Below, in pieces: positions 8,460 to 16,682 of a stretch of 64,000 nt of DNA. The stretch covers positions 3,658,001 to 3,722,000 of the forward strand of contig NZ_CP129235.1 of assembly GCF_030413635.1 (NCBI RefSeq). Reading direction: 5' to 3'. Below the pieces are notes generated by a model, which ran no database searches, was not told the origin of the DNA, and worked only from the letters and a program-made list of their open reading frames with translations. How positions within the stretch are numbered: the first letter of the stretch is position 1; every line of letters starts with the position of its first letter. Source of the DNA: Planococcus shenhongbingii. Lineage in GTDB: Bacteria; Bacillota; Bacilli; Bacillales_A; Planococcaceae. The translations under genes were made by a program, and so were the position numbers.

Positions 8460-9737
8460 TTATTCCACAGTTACTGTTTCTTCAACGTACGGAATCGTCA
8501 GCGGGCCGAGCGGCAATACCGCAATCGACATGCCCTCCCCGTATTTTTTCTTCAATTCTTCGATGGTCGCTTCAATATTGTGCGTCGGCTTCAGCATGGC
8601 GCTTTCAACCTGCTCGTCGGTCAGTTTCGAATAGACGTAGATGTCCGCCCATACCTGGATGACGGCTTGTTTTTGCACCTGCCACTGGTCGAACACTTTA
8701 AATTCCGGATTGTTGATCATGTCAAGCAGCTCCTGCGGCGACTTTGCCATGCCGAAGATCTTCTTGAAATTGCCGTGGTCCGGCAGGCCGTCCGAGCATT
8801 CGGATGCAATGATGATCGTGCCGCCTTCTTTGACAATTTTATGTGCGGCGCTCATGCCTTTGACAGCCTGGTACAGATTCTGATCGAGCGGGTAGCCCGA
8901 GTTTGACGCGATGACGACGTCAAAGCGCTCGCTGCAGCGCAGCATAGCGTGCTCTTTGGCAAATTTGCAGCCCCGGTCGTGCGCTTCGTAGAGCTCGCCG
9001 GCGAAGATGGCGGTGATGTCCTTTTCCCGGTTCAGCGTCACGTTTAGCATGAAATCCGGCTTGCACATCCCGTTGATTTCACGCGTCATGTCCTGCACCG
9101 GGTTGTTCTCCATATTGCCCCAGGTGGCGAGCGGGTCGCCGATCATCCGGGCATTGTGGAACGTCATGATGGTCTCGATTCCGGCGATTCCCGGCATCAT
9201 GCCTTTCGGTCCGCCGGAGAAGCCCGCAAAGAAATGGGGTTCGATAAAGCCTGTGACGATGCGGAAATCTGATTCGACGTAATCCTTATTCAGGTAGACG
9301 TCGCAGCCGAAGCGGCTGCGGCCGACATGGACGAGCGTGTCTTTGTCATGGCAATGGTTGTTGATGATGCGGATGTTGTCGACCACCCATTCGCCGAGCA
9401 TCCCGACGAATTCTTCGCGGGTCTGGTCGCGGTGCGTGCCGGTGCCATTGATGATGACGAAGTTCTCAAGCGGCACGTGGCCTAATTCCTCGATCAGCGC
9501 CGGCACCAGGATGTGGTTCGGCGTCGGGCGCGTGATGTCGGAAATGACGATCGACACGGTGTCCGTCGCCATGACGGATTCGCGCAGCGGCTTCGCATTA
9601 ATCGGGCTGCGGAGCGCCTGCCGGATCGCTTCCCGGTCATTTTCCAGTTTCGGAAGGTTTTTCGGTTCGATGACAAAAGCAGTGTCCGGAAGATCCAAGG
9701 TGATGCCGTCTTTTCCATAAAGCAGTTCTGTTTTCAT
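8460..9737 (-). CDS. larA: Nickel-dependent 2-hydroxyacid racemase/epimerase, LarA family
   Basis: The protein of about 425 residues starts MKTELLYGKDGITLDL. Key residues of lactate racemase are all present with a constant offset of six: H102 (GTGTHRDQ), H168 (EPHFFAG), the cofactor-linking K178 (SGGPKGMMPG) and H194. LarA homologues racemise or epimerise many 2-hydroxyacids, so lactate is not assured. The operon also encodes glycerate kinase and a KdgT-type sugar-acid permease, so a glycerate or aldonate substrate is plausible. The longer frame to 9788 is rejected because its extra residues are not family-like. A weak GTGAGG lies upstream. Confidence 0.9.
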   Translation of the reverse strand: MKTELLYGKDGITLDLPDTAFVIEPKNLPKLENDREAIRQALRSPINAKPLRESVMATDTVSIVISDITRPTPNHILVPALIEELGHVPLENFVIINGTGTHRDQTREEFVGMLGEWVVDNIRIINNHCHDKDTLVHVGRSRFGCDVYLNKDYVESDFRIVTGFIEPHFFAGFSGGPKGMMPGIAGIETIMTFHNARMIGDPLATWGNMENNPVQDMTREINGMCKPDFMLNVTLNREKDITAIFAGELYEAHDRGCKFAKEHAMLRCSERFDVVIASNSGYPLDQNLYQAVKGMSAAHKIVKEGGTIIIASECSDGLPDHGNFKKIFGMAKSPQELLDMINNPEFKVFDQWQVQKQAVIQVWADIYVYSKLTDEQVESAMLKPTHNIEATIEELKKKYGEGMSIAVLPLGPLTIPYVEETVTVE

Positions 9738-9791
9738 ACTGAATGCCTCACTTTGCCGATAGATTTTGATCAGGGGGCTGAATAACACGTA

Positions 9792-9816
9792 ATCCCCCTA
9801 TCGGAAATAGGGGGAT
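9792..9816. terminator. Intercistronic hairpin between kdgT-like gene and larA
   Basis: A 9-bp stem (ATCCCCCTA) with a 7-base loop. Its strong T tract lies on the plus strand, while the operon runs on the minus strand. It may therefore act as an intercistronic stability hairpin or partial terminator rather than a full stop. Confidence 0.45.
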
Positions 9817-9823
9817 AATTTTT

Positions 9824-10948
9824 TTAGTTGTCGATGGCTTCTTTGGTTTTGACATTTTGCGGTACATTTTCCACTTCATCCAATCGGCCGTCAATGCCTC
9901 TTCTACGCTGGTATCTGTCCATCAGGATCACACCGACCGGGCATAGCAGCGCAGTAGTGATTGTCGAAATGGAGATTTGGGCGGTCGCGATCGGCACAAT
10001 GCTTTCAAGCTGCGCATATTCCGCCGCTGACATAGCGCCTGAACTTACCGCCACCGCAGCAGCTGCCAGGATGGCCGCAGGCGTGGCAGCCGCATTCCCT
10101 GCCGTTGAAGATTCCGCGATGGGTGCGATAAAGCTTTTCTCTTTGAAAATCTTGAACACCAGTATGCCCAGCAAGGCCGTCACAAAGAACGTCAGGAAGG
10201 CAAGTGCCAATCCGCCAGCCAGGACTTCCGGATTGAAGAAGTTGGCCAAGTTCATGCCGGCCCCAAGTGCGAATGCGAAGAACGGAATGGTCAGCGTCTC
10301 ACCCGGCTTCAGGAATTCGCGGATTTTCGGGTCCAGGTTTCCTAAAAGCATGCCGATTCCAAGCGGCAGCAGGACGGCGATAAACGCGATGACCGGGAAT
10401 GCAGTCCCCATCAGGCCAAGCGCCACCAATGTGAAGAACGGGCCGTCATTGAGCGACAGGACAGACAACCCGCCGACGTCGGAACGGTTGCCGTATTGGC
10501 CAGTCAATGCCGCATACAGGCCGCCGTTGCTGTTGGTCATTCCGGCGATTATGGCAAGTGTCGAGAGGCCGAGCAGGCCATGCCATGGATCAAAGAAGAA
10601 TCCGAATGCCACCCCGACCGCCACGCCTCCAAGATATTTGGAACCGGTCAATAGCACACCTTTTTTCAATGCCTTGGCGCCGACTTTCATGTTCATCTGG
10701 CTGCCGATGCAGAAAAGGAACAAAGCGATCAGCACCAATGCACCGTCTTTGAACAATTCCTGGGAGAATCCGCCGATGCGGAGAAACTCGTAGAAGCCTT
10801 CTTCTGTCGGTGCCGCACCCAGCCGCTTCAGAAAGCTCTGGACAAACGGCAAGTGAAGCTGATCGATTGTGTTCAGAGTAGCGCCAAGCATTAACGGGAC
10901 GACCATCAGGCCGCCGGGTACTTTTTCAATGGTGTCTTTGATGTTCAT
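9824..10948 (-). CDS. 2-keto-3-deoxygluconate permease family transporter
   Basis: The 374-residue hydrophobic protein begins MNIKDTIEKVPGGLMVVPLM, the standard KdgT opening, and contains NSNGGLYAALTGQYG and LSLNDGPFFTL, which are conserved in that family. About ten membrane segments are visible. KdgT carries sugar acids such as 2-keto-3-deoxygluconate by proton symport. Its ATG overlaps the glycerate kinase stop by 4 bases (ATGA), so they are translationally coupled. The true substrate may be glycerate or another hydroxyacid used by LarA. Confidence 0.88.
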   Translation of the reverse strand: MNIKDTIEKVPGGLMVVPLMLGATLNTIDQLHLPFVQSFLKRLGAAPTEEGFYEFLRIGGFSQELFKDGALVLIALFLFCIGSQMNMKVGAKALKKGVLLTGSKYLGGVAVGVAFGFFFDPWHGLLGLSTLAIIAGMTNSNGGLYAALTGQYGNRSDVGGLSVLSLNDGPFFTLVALGLMGTAFPVIAFIAVLLPLGIGMLLGNLDPKIREFLKPGETLTIPFFAFALGAGMNLANFFNPEVLAGGLALAFLTFFVTALLGILVFKIFKEKSFIAPIAESSTAGNAAATPAAILAAAAVAVSSGAMSAAEYAQLESIVPIATAQISISTITTALLCPVGVILMDRYQRRRGIDGRLDEVENVPQNVKTKEAIDN

Positions 10949-12105
10949 ACTACTAACCTCCCTTTGATTTTTATGTTTTGGTGGAAATATGCCCGGACAA
11001 TCTGTTCCGTGCTGACTTCCAGCAATTCTTCCGCTCTTTCAATGGCTTCGGCTAAAGTCATGGGGCCCGTAACAATGCTGTGGATGCTTACCACGCCGTA
11101 ATCGTGCAGCACACCGGCCCCTTCTCCGACCGACCCTGCAAGTATTATGGTCGGCACGTTTTGGCTGGTGGCGCGCTGTGCAACTCCAAGAGGCGTCTTG
11201 CCGAAAGCCGTCTGGCGGTCGACTTGCCCTTCCCCGGTAATGACCAGATCCGCGTCTGCGAGCTCCTCTTCCAGCTGGATGTAGTCGAGCACAACATCAA
11301 TTCCCCGCTTCATGGCCACCGGGAAAAAGCCCAGAAACGCACCTCCGATGCCACCAGCAGCACCTGCGCCCGCCAAGTCGTGCAGCCGGATGCCGGCGGC
11401 GTCTTCTATCCGGTCTGCCCAGTGGGCAAGGTTCCGGTCAAGCAGCTCCACTTGTTCCGGATCCGCCCCTTTTTGCGGACCGAAGACGTGCGAGGCGCCG
11501 TCCGGGCCGACCAAAGGATTCTGCACATCCGAGGCGATGAGAAACGTGCTTCCGCTGATGCGGGAATCCAATGCCCCTGCGTCAATCCGTCTGACATCAG
11601 CGAGCGCTCCTCCGCCGAAGCCGATTTCATCTCCTTCCGCATCGAGGATGCCCATGCCGAGCGCCTGCAGCATCCCCGCTCCGCCGTCATTGGTGGCAGA
11701 ACCGCCAAGGCCGATGATGAACGAAGTGAAGCCGTCATCAAGTGCCCGGCGAATCAATTCGCCGGTCCCGTAAGTCGTCGCCTTCAGCGGAGAAAGTCCG
11801 CCTTCCGGAACCAGATGCAGGCCGGATGCTGACGCCATCTCCACTACACAGGTCCTGCCGTCACCCAAAATGCCATAAGCTGCTTCAACTCTGTTCCCCA
11901 ATGGCCCTGTTACCTTTGCCTTCCTAATTTCGCCTCCGGTGGCTGCAACCAGTGTCTCCATGGTCCCTTCTCCCCCGTCGCCTATCGGCAACAGGGTTGT
12001 CTCCGCTTGCTTGAAAGCTTTTTTGATGCCCTTGTCTATTGCATTTGCCGCTTCCACAGCACTTAGGCTTCCTTTAAATGAATCCGGAGCTATGATGATT
12101 TTCAT
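10945..12105 (-). CDS. glxK: Glycerate kinase
   Basis: The 386-residue protein begins MKIIIAPDSFKGSLSAVEAA and contains GDGGEGTMETL and GLGGSATNDGGAGMLQALG, hallmark motifs of the GlxK/GarK family, which phosphorylates D-glycerate. It is first in the operon with the permease and larA. AAGGAGG precedes the ATG, and a near-perfect cre lies just upstream. Kinases of this type accept one glycerate enantiomer, so a racemase in the same operon would let the cell use the other. Confidence 0.92.
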   Translation of the reverse strand: MKIIIAPDSFKGSLSAVEAANAIDKGIKKAFKQAETTLLPIGDGGEGTMETLVAATGGEIRKAKVTGPLGNRVEAAYGILGDGRTCVVEMASASGLHLVPEGGLSPLKATTYGTGELIRRALDDGFTSFIIGLGGSATNDGGAGMLQALGMGILDAEGDEIGFGGGALADVRRIDAGALDSRISGSTFLIASDVQNPLVGPDGASHVFGPQKGADPEQVELLDRNLAHWADRIEDAAGIRLHDLAGAGAAGGIGGAFLGFFPVAMKRGIDVVLDYIQLEEELADADLVITGEGQVDRQTAFGKTPLGVAQRATSQNVPTIILAGSVGEGAGVLHDYGVVSIHSIVTGPMTLAEAIERAEELLEVSTEQIVRAYFHQNIKIKGRLVV

Positions 12106-12118
12106 AAATTTCCTCCTT

Positions 12119-12132
12119 CGAAAGCGCTTCCA
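12119..12132. promoter_or_regulatory. cre-like site upstream of glycerate kinase
   Basis: CGAAAGCGCTTCCA, read on the other strand as TGGAAGCGCTTTCG, fits the CcpA cre consensus except at its last base. It lies immediately upstream of the glycerate kinase ribosome binding site, in position to repress the glxK-kdgT-lar operon when preferred sugar is present. Confidence 0.6.
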
Positions 12133-12248
12133 AATACATTTTCTAAATTATATGGACATTGACCTCTTCAGTCTATGGCTGTACTATACGAATAAAACAC
12201 ATAATATTCTAACTTTTTTGTTCATTCTAACCAAAAGGGGTGAATTTC

Positions 12249-13352
12249 TTGCAGAAGCTGACGAAAAAAATAGCGAATGAAATCGTCCGGGAGACTTCAC
12301 TGCGCCTCCAGCGCAATGTCAACATCATGAATACCGATGGCATCATCATTTCCGCTTTAGACAAATCCCGCATCGGAGCGGTTCACGAAGGCGCGCTTGA
12401 AGTACTTGCCACCAAAAAGACGCTCGTCATCTATCCTGACCAGAAATGGGAAGGTGCGCAGCCTGGTGTCAACCTCCCTCTCGTTTTCAGGAACCAGATT
12501 ATCGGGGTCATTGGCATCACGGGCAATCCGGAGGACTTGGTAGATATCGGGGAACTGGTCAAGATGACAACCGAACTGATGATCAAGCAGGAATTCCTGG
12601 ACTCCCAGTTGGAATGGAAGCAGCGCACCAAGGAAATGGTCGCTGATCAGTTGCTGAAGAAAGATCCTTCCTTTAAGGATATTCACGAAAATCTCCGGCT
12701 TCTCGAAATCAGTCTGGTTCCGCCTTTCACCTCCATCATTGTCCAAATTTCAGAACGCTCCCTGACAAACCGGGCGTTCATCGAGCAGGTGGAGGGCGCC
12801 ATAGGAAAGCGCAAAGGCATTGTCAGCTTCATCAACTTCAACCGCCTGTTCATCGCCTTGACCGGCATAGCTGAGTCTGATATTCCTGAACGCGTGGCCT
12901 CTCTTCACCAATTGCTAAAAAGTTTGGGAGTGAAGTTCCGGATTGCCTATAGCCTGCCTTTCTATAAAGCCGACCAGTTCAGCCAGTCCTATAAGGATTG
13001 CGAAATCACACTTGAAATCAGCGATGCCGCCACAGACTGCGCTTCCTTCGCCAACATCGAAGTGAAGTCGCTGTTCTATCAAGTAGATGAAACGGTGGCT
13101 GAGCGCTTTTCCCATCGGGTACTGAAAAACTTCGATACAGAGAAAGCCGAAACGCTGGAAGTGTTCTTTGCCAACAACCAGAATATCCAGCAGACGGCAG
13201 ATAAGCTTTTCCTGCATCGCAACACTTTAATCTATCGCCTCAAGAAAATCATCGAGGACACGGGATACGATCCAAAAAGCTTCGAGGATGCTTTGGTGCT
13301 GCAAGTGGCACTGTGGATTTTCCAGAAGAAAGAACGGAAGAGCGGTTCCTGA
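12249..13352 (+). CDS. CdaR-type sugar diacid/glycerate regulator
   Basis: The protein of about 367 residues has an N-terminal diacid-recognition domain (NVNIMNTDGIIISALDKSRIG, about 25-130) and a C-terminal PucR/CdaR helix-turn-helix (NIQQTADKLFLHRNTLIYRLKK region, about 305-360). A GTG at 12240 directly abuts AAAAGGGG, so the TTG at 12249, spaced 8 bases from it, is the better start. CdaR proteins activate glucarate, galactarate and glycerate genes in response to sugar acids. It is divergent from the glxK-kdgT-larAEBC operon, which it probably controls. Confidence 0.87.
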   Translation: MQKLTKKIANEIVRETSLRLQRNVNIMNTDGIIISALDKSRIGAVHEGALEVLATKKTLVIYPDQKWEGAQPGVNLPLVFRNQIIGVIGITGNPEDLVDIGELVKMTTELMIKQEFLDSQLEWKQRTKEMVADQLLKKDPSFKDIHENLRLLEISLVPPFTSIIVQISERSLTNRAFIEQVEGAIGKRKGIVSFINFNRLFIALTGIAESDIPERVASLHQLLKSLGVKFRIAYSLPFYKADQFSQSYKDCEITLEISDAATDCASFANIEVKSLFYQVDETVAERFSHRVLKNFDTEKAETLEVFFANNQNIQQTADKLFLHRNTLIYRLKKIIEDTGYDPKSFEDALVLQVALWIFQKKERKSGS

Positions 13353-13374
13353 TGCCCCCTTTCCCTGTCTACAC

Positions 13375-13411
13375 AAAAAGGGCCCTCCAGTCTCCTGGAA
13401 AGCCCTTTTTC
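13375..13411. terminator. Terminator between cdaR-type gene and FusB-like remnant
   Basis: The stem AAAAAGGGCCCTCCAG / CTGGAAAGCCCTTTTT has a TCTC loop and T tracts both ways. It is closely related to the hairpin at 5317-5356. Confidence 0.85.
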
Positions 13412-13416
13412 TTCAT

Positions 13417-13512
13417 TTATTTCTGAATCATGTCCGTAAATTCCTCAAGCCGCTCCAAGGAATTCAAATTGCTATTACAGACATCCGTGTCCTGGCAGAT
13501 GTAATTGCCGCG
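13417..13512 (-). pseudogene. 3' remnant of a second FusB-like EF-G-binding protein gene
   Basis: On the minus strand, 31 codons plus a TAA stop encode RGNYICQDTDVCNSNLNSLE followed by RLEEFTDMIQK. This matches the last 31 residues of the intact gene at 15017-15703 with about 26 identities (about 88% at DNA level by hand count). Homology stops abruptly at 13512 and an in-frame stop lies at 13519-13521. It keeps the zinc-finger cysteines of the C-terminus but no upstream coding region, so it cannot make a working protein. Confidence 0.8.
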
Positions 13513-13582
13513 ATCAGCTTAAATTGATGATTTAAAATAGAAGGAAGATTGATGATGCAAATACGAGTCTCTCCATTAAAAA

Positions 13583-14773
13583 TCAAATCTTTCCTTGCTC
13601 TTTCAGAGATTTGATTCTTTCTTCGCTTAAACCCACTAAATCTTTATAAATTTCCATGTTATGCTTCCCTAGAGCCGGACCGGACCATTCTGTCGTTCCT
13701 GGAGTGAGGCTTAATTTGGGGATGATTCCTGGAAATTTTAATTTCCCTATCCCTTCCACCTCCACTTCTTCAATCATCTTTCTTGCTAAAAAATGAGGAT
13801 CTGCCATCATATCTGCTACGTTATATATCGGGCCGGAAGGAATACTGTAATCATCCAGTTTTATTAGAATTTCTTTTAAATCATGTTGGCTTGTCCATTT
13901 CATAATTTCTCCATCCAGGTATTCTGCATAGTTGGAACGCCCTTCATTTGTTTGAAATCTTTCGTCAGCAGATAAATCTTCGCGATCCATACATTTGCAT
14001 AACCGCTTGAATATACTGTCTCCATTTGCTCCGATCACCACATATTTTCCGTCTTTGCAAAGATAGATATTGGAAGGCGTTATACCTGGCAGTGTACTCC
14101 CAGTCCGCTCCCTGATTATTTTTGAATGATCGTATTCCGGCACCATACTTTCCATTAAGCTAAAAACAGCTTCATATAAAGCCACATCAACTATCTGTCC
14201 TTCTCCGCTTATGTCTCGATGCCTTAAAGCCATCAAAGCGCCAATCACTCCATACAAAGAAGCAACAGAGTCACCAAGGCTTATTCCAACACGAGTAGGC
14301 GGCAGCTCCGGATATCCAGTAAGATGGCGGATGCCTCCGACGGCTTCGCCGATACTGCCAAAACCCGGCTTGTCTTTATAAGGGCCGTCTTGTCCGTAGC
14401 CCGAAATTCTAACGAAAATAATTTTTTTGTTAACCTTCTTCAAATCTTCATAGCCAATCCCCCATTTTTCCAAGGTTCCCGGCCGAAAATTTTCCACTAC
14501 AATATCTACTTCCTCAGCAAGCTTTTGTATTATCTCTTTTCCTTCTAAGGATTTTAAATCCAGCGTAATACATTTTTTATTTCTCGATTGTACATACCAC
14601 CATAAAGAAGTCCCTTCATGTACAACCCTCCAATTTCTAATCGGATCTCCTTTGCCAGGAGGCTCTACTTTAATAACTTCCGCACCAAATTCACCCATAA
14701 TTCTTGCCGCGAATGGACCAGCTATTAAACTGCCCAACTCAAGAACTTTCACTCCTTCAAGTGGTTTAGTCAT
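13583..14773 (-). CDS. CaiB/BaiF (family III) CoA-transferase
   Basis: The protein of about 396 residues starts MTKPLEGVKVLELGSLIAGP and has GAEVIKVEPPGKGDPIRNW and GFGSIGEAVGGI. Its predicted catalytic aspartate is D168 in GISLGDSVASLYG. Family III enzymes move CoA between carboxylic acids. A TTG nine bases upstream is in frame, but AGAGG spacing favours the ATG at 14773. The gene is visibly AT-richer than its neighbours and lies alone between a FusB-like remnant and an intact FusB-like gene, suggesting later insertion. The acid substrate is unknown. Confidence 0.9.
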   Translation of the reverse strand: MTKPLEGVKVLELGSLIAGPFAARIMGEFGAEVIKVEPPGKGDPIRNWRVVHEGTSLWWYVQSRNKKCITLDLKSLEGKEIIQKLAEEVDIVVENFRPGTLEKWGIGYEDLKKVNKKIIFVRISGYGQDGPYKDKPGFGSIGEAVGGIRHLTGYPELPPTRVGISLGDSVASLYGVIGALMALRHRDISGEGQIVDVALYEAVFSLMESMVPEYDHSKIIRERTGSTLPGITPSNIYLCKDGKYVVIGANGDSIFKRLCKCMDREDLSADERFQTNEGRSNYAEYLDGEIMKWTSQHDLKEILIKLDDYSIPSGPIYNVADMMADPHFLARKMIEEVEVEGIGKLKFPGIIPKLSLTPGTTEWSGPALGKHNMEIYKDLVGLSEERIKSLKEQGKI

Positions 14774-14937
14774 ATAATCCAACCTCTTTCCCTATTAAAA
14801 ATAAACATCATTAAAAGCTTGATTGACAGCGCCCATAATTATACTCTGAATTTTTCATTTATTCCGATATCCACGACTTTATCTTAGCCTTTTGAAAAAA
14901 TCAATGCTTTAGTAATAATCTTTTCTAATAGACAAAT

Positions 14938-14978
14938 AAAAAATCCGTAGTTTAGATTCTGGCAGATTCTAAACTACG
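14938..14978 (-). terminator. Terminator of the FusB-like gene
   Basis: An 11-bp stem (CGTAGTTTAGA / TCTAAACTACG) with an 11-base loop. On the minus strand it is followed by GGATTTTTTATTT. It lies just downstream of the FusB-like stop codon. Confidence 0.75.
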
Positions 14979-15016
14979 AATTTCAATTAATGTCGTGTCA
15001 AAAAACTTATACCTTA

Positions 15017-15703
15017 TTATTTCTGAATCAGTTCCGTAAATTCCTCAAGCCGCTCCAAGGAATTTAAATTGCGATTGCAGTTATCCGCATCCTGGCAGAT
15101 GTAGTTACCGCGCTTGATGTAATTGTCCTGTCCGGAGCCTTTCGTCTTGGCAGTGAACATGCCGACGTCGCTGTGGCGGTTGCAAATCGAGCAGATGCCT
15201 TTTTTATGGCTGCGCGCAAGAGTTCCGTTGATGCCGTCCAGGCGCCCATCTTTTTCATAGACGAGGTACATCAAGTTCGAACTCTCGGTCCAGGCAAGAT
15301 ACGACATTTTCCTGAAGTCGACCGACTCCAGTTTCGGCCCTTTCAGCTTTTTGGCTTTCGGGAACAATTTTTTCAGGGCCGCATCGGTGACCGCTTTGAA
15401 CGGGATGATGTACGGCTCAAGCCCTTCGAGGAACACTTCGGCATCGGCTGTTTCCTTGACGCTTGTCAGCGGATTAAGGACCGCTTTCTGTTCGTCGTTC
15501 AGCGATGGAAACAGCTTGAAGACTTTTTCGTGCGCCAGGTGCCGAAGAACGTTCAGCACTTCGGCGTCATTGCTGGTCGCCTGTCCGGTGATCAAAATCC
15601 GCGTCTGGTCTTTAATAAAGTTAAACTGGTCGTTCCGGATAAATGCTTCCGGACGTTCGCCAGTATATCCTGTTCGATCGGATGTTTCTTTTACATGTAT
15701 CAT
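15017..15703 (-). CDS. FusB/FusC-family elongation factor G-binding protein
   Basis: The protein of about 228 residues has a helical N-terminal domain and a C-terminal four-cysteine treble-clef zinc finger (ICSICNRHS and YICQDADNCNRN). FusB-type proteins bind EF-G and release it from the ribosome, and some confer fusidic acid resistance. Chromosomal homologues in Bacillales are common and need not give clinical resistance. The frame can extend to a GTG at 15712, but AAGGAG is 8 bases from the ATG at 15703. It is followed by a terminator. Confidence 0.85.
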   Translation of the reverse strand: MIHVKETSDRTGYTGERPEAFIRNDQFNFIKDQTRILITGQATSNDAEVLNVLRHLAHEKVFKLFPSLNDEQKAVLNPLTSVKETADAEVFLEGLEPYIIPFKAVTDAALKKLFPKAKKLKGPKLESVDFRKMSYLAWTESSNLMYLVYEKDGRLDGINGTLARSHKKGICSICNRHSDVGMFTAKTKGSGQDNYIKRGNYICQDADNCNRNLNSLERLEEFTELIQK

Positions 15704-16100
15704 TGGAGTCACTCCTTATTGTTGAATTGAATGATTATAAGGAAGCCGTGTAAGGGAATGACACATTTACGGGCGATTTAAATCTTTCTTGTCCCACGCA
15801 AAGTATCGCCATTCGGAATACCAGGCTTTGCATGAGTTCCTGCTGATGCTGACAATCGAAGTTTCATTGTCATCTGATATCACTTCCCTTCAGAAACAGG
15901 GATTTCTCCCTCATGGGTTTATCATACTCGAATTGACTGTCATTTTCCATTTGAAGAAATCTGAAAAGCGCTTTGAGCCAAGCTGTTATTGATTTTGATA
16001 GAACGCCTTTTCTTAAAACACCATTGCCATCCAAGAAATGACAGCGGATAATGGTAAAGAAGAACCAATTGCAAACTAACTAGCGAAAAGGAGTTTCTAA
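15704..16100. other. 397-base intergenic region, no confident gene
   Basis: This lies between divergent genes and must hold their promoters. A 67-codon plus-strand frame at 15789-15992 has no good ribosome binding site and no recognisable family, so it is not annotated. No strong hairpin or palindrome was seen. Confidence 0.5.
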
Positions 16101-16610
16101 GTGAAACAGATCATAGTGACCACATTCATCAGTTTTACTGTCATTGCGCTGCTGGCCATTGGCGGTTATTTGTTCATTCAGCGTGAAGCCGCGAAAAGCG
16201 AAGAGCCTGATGCAGCAGCTGGCAGCGTTAAAGATCCGGAAGCACAGAAAATCATGGACCATCTGGAGACGGCCGGCACCGGTCTGCCTGAAGCGATGAA
16301 CGAAACACGGCTGCAGTTCTACCTCCACGAAATGACCCACAGCAAAGTCTACGCTGAAGACAAATGGGGAACGGCAAGGCCAATGACCCAGAAAAACATC
16401 GAAGAGCTGCTGGCGATTGTCGAAGCCAGCAGCTTTAAGGAAAAAGCCTTTTACCGCAATACGCTGGAAGACTGGCAGAACGGCGATTTTTCCGGTGCCG
16501 TCGATGTCCATAACACCATCTGGCACTGGCACGGCGGCTCCATCGGCAAAGCGACCCGCTTGATGTCGGAAGAGGAAGAACAGGCATATCTCCAGACGCA
16601 TCTCCAATAA
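16101..16610 (+). CDS. DUF6241-like membrane-anchored protein
   Basis: The 169-residue protein has one N-terminal membrane segment (about residues 5-27) and an extracellular domain with EMTHSKVYAEDKWG, TQKNIEELLAIVE and HNTIWHWHGGSIGKATRL. This pattern recalls the DUF6241 family of Bacillales, whose function is unknown. The GTG start is supported by AAAAGGAG eight bases upstream. It stands alone and is followed by a terminator. Confidence 0.75.
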   Translation: MKQIIVTTFISFTVIALLAIGGYLFIQREAAKSEEPDAAAGSVKDPEAQKIMDHLETAGTGLPEAMNETRLQFYLHEMTHSKVYAEDKWGTARPMTQKNIEELLAIVEASSFKEKAFYRNTLEDWQNGDFSGAVDVHNTIWHWHGGSIGKATRLMSEEEEQAYLQTHLQ

Positions 16611-16641
16611 ATGAACAAGTTAATGGACTGTACCTCAAAAA

Positions 16642-16668
16642 AGAAGATGCCGATTATCGGCATCTTCT
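16642..16668. terminator. Bidirectional terminator between DUF6241 gene and hydrolase
   Basis: A 12-bp perfect stem (AGAAGATGCCGA) with a TTA loop, preceded by an A tract, between converging genes. Confidence 0.8.
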
Positions 16669-16682
16669 CCCCTTCACTCTAT

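Noticed and set aside
9828..10793. A 321-codon plus-strand open frame opposite the KdgT-type permease
   Set aside because: It is antisense to a well-conserved transporter, has no ribosome binding site or family match, and is explained by codon bias of the real gene.
15789..15992. A 67-codon plus-strand frame in the gap after the FusB-like gene
   Set aside because: No good ribosome binding site, no recognisable family and unremarkable composition.
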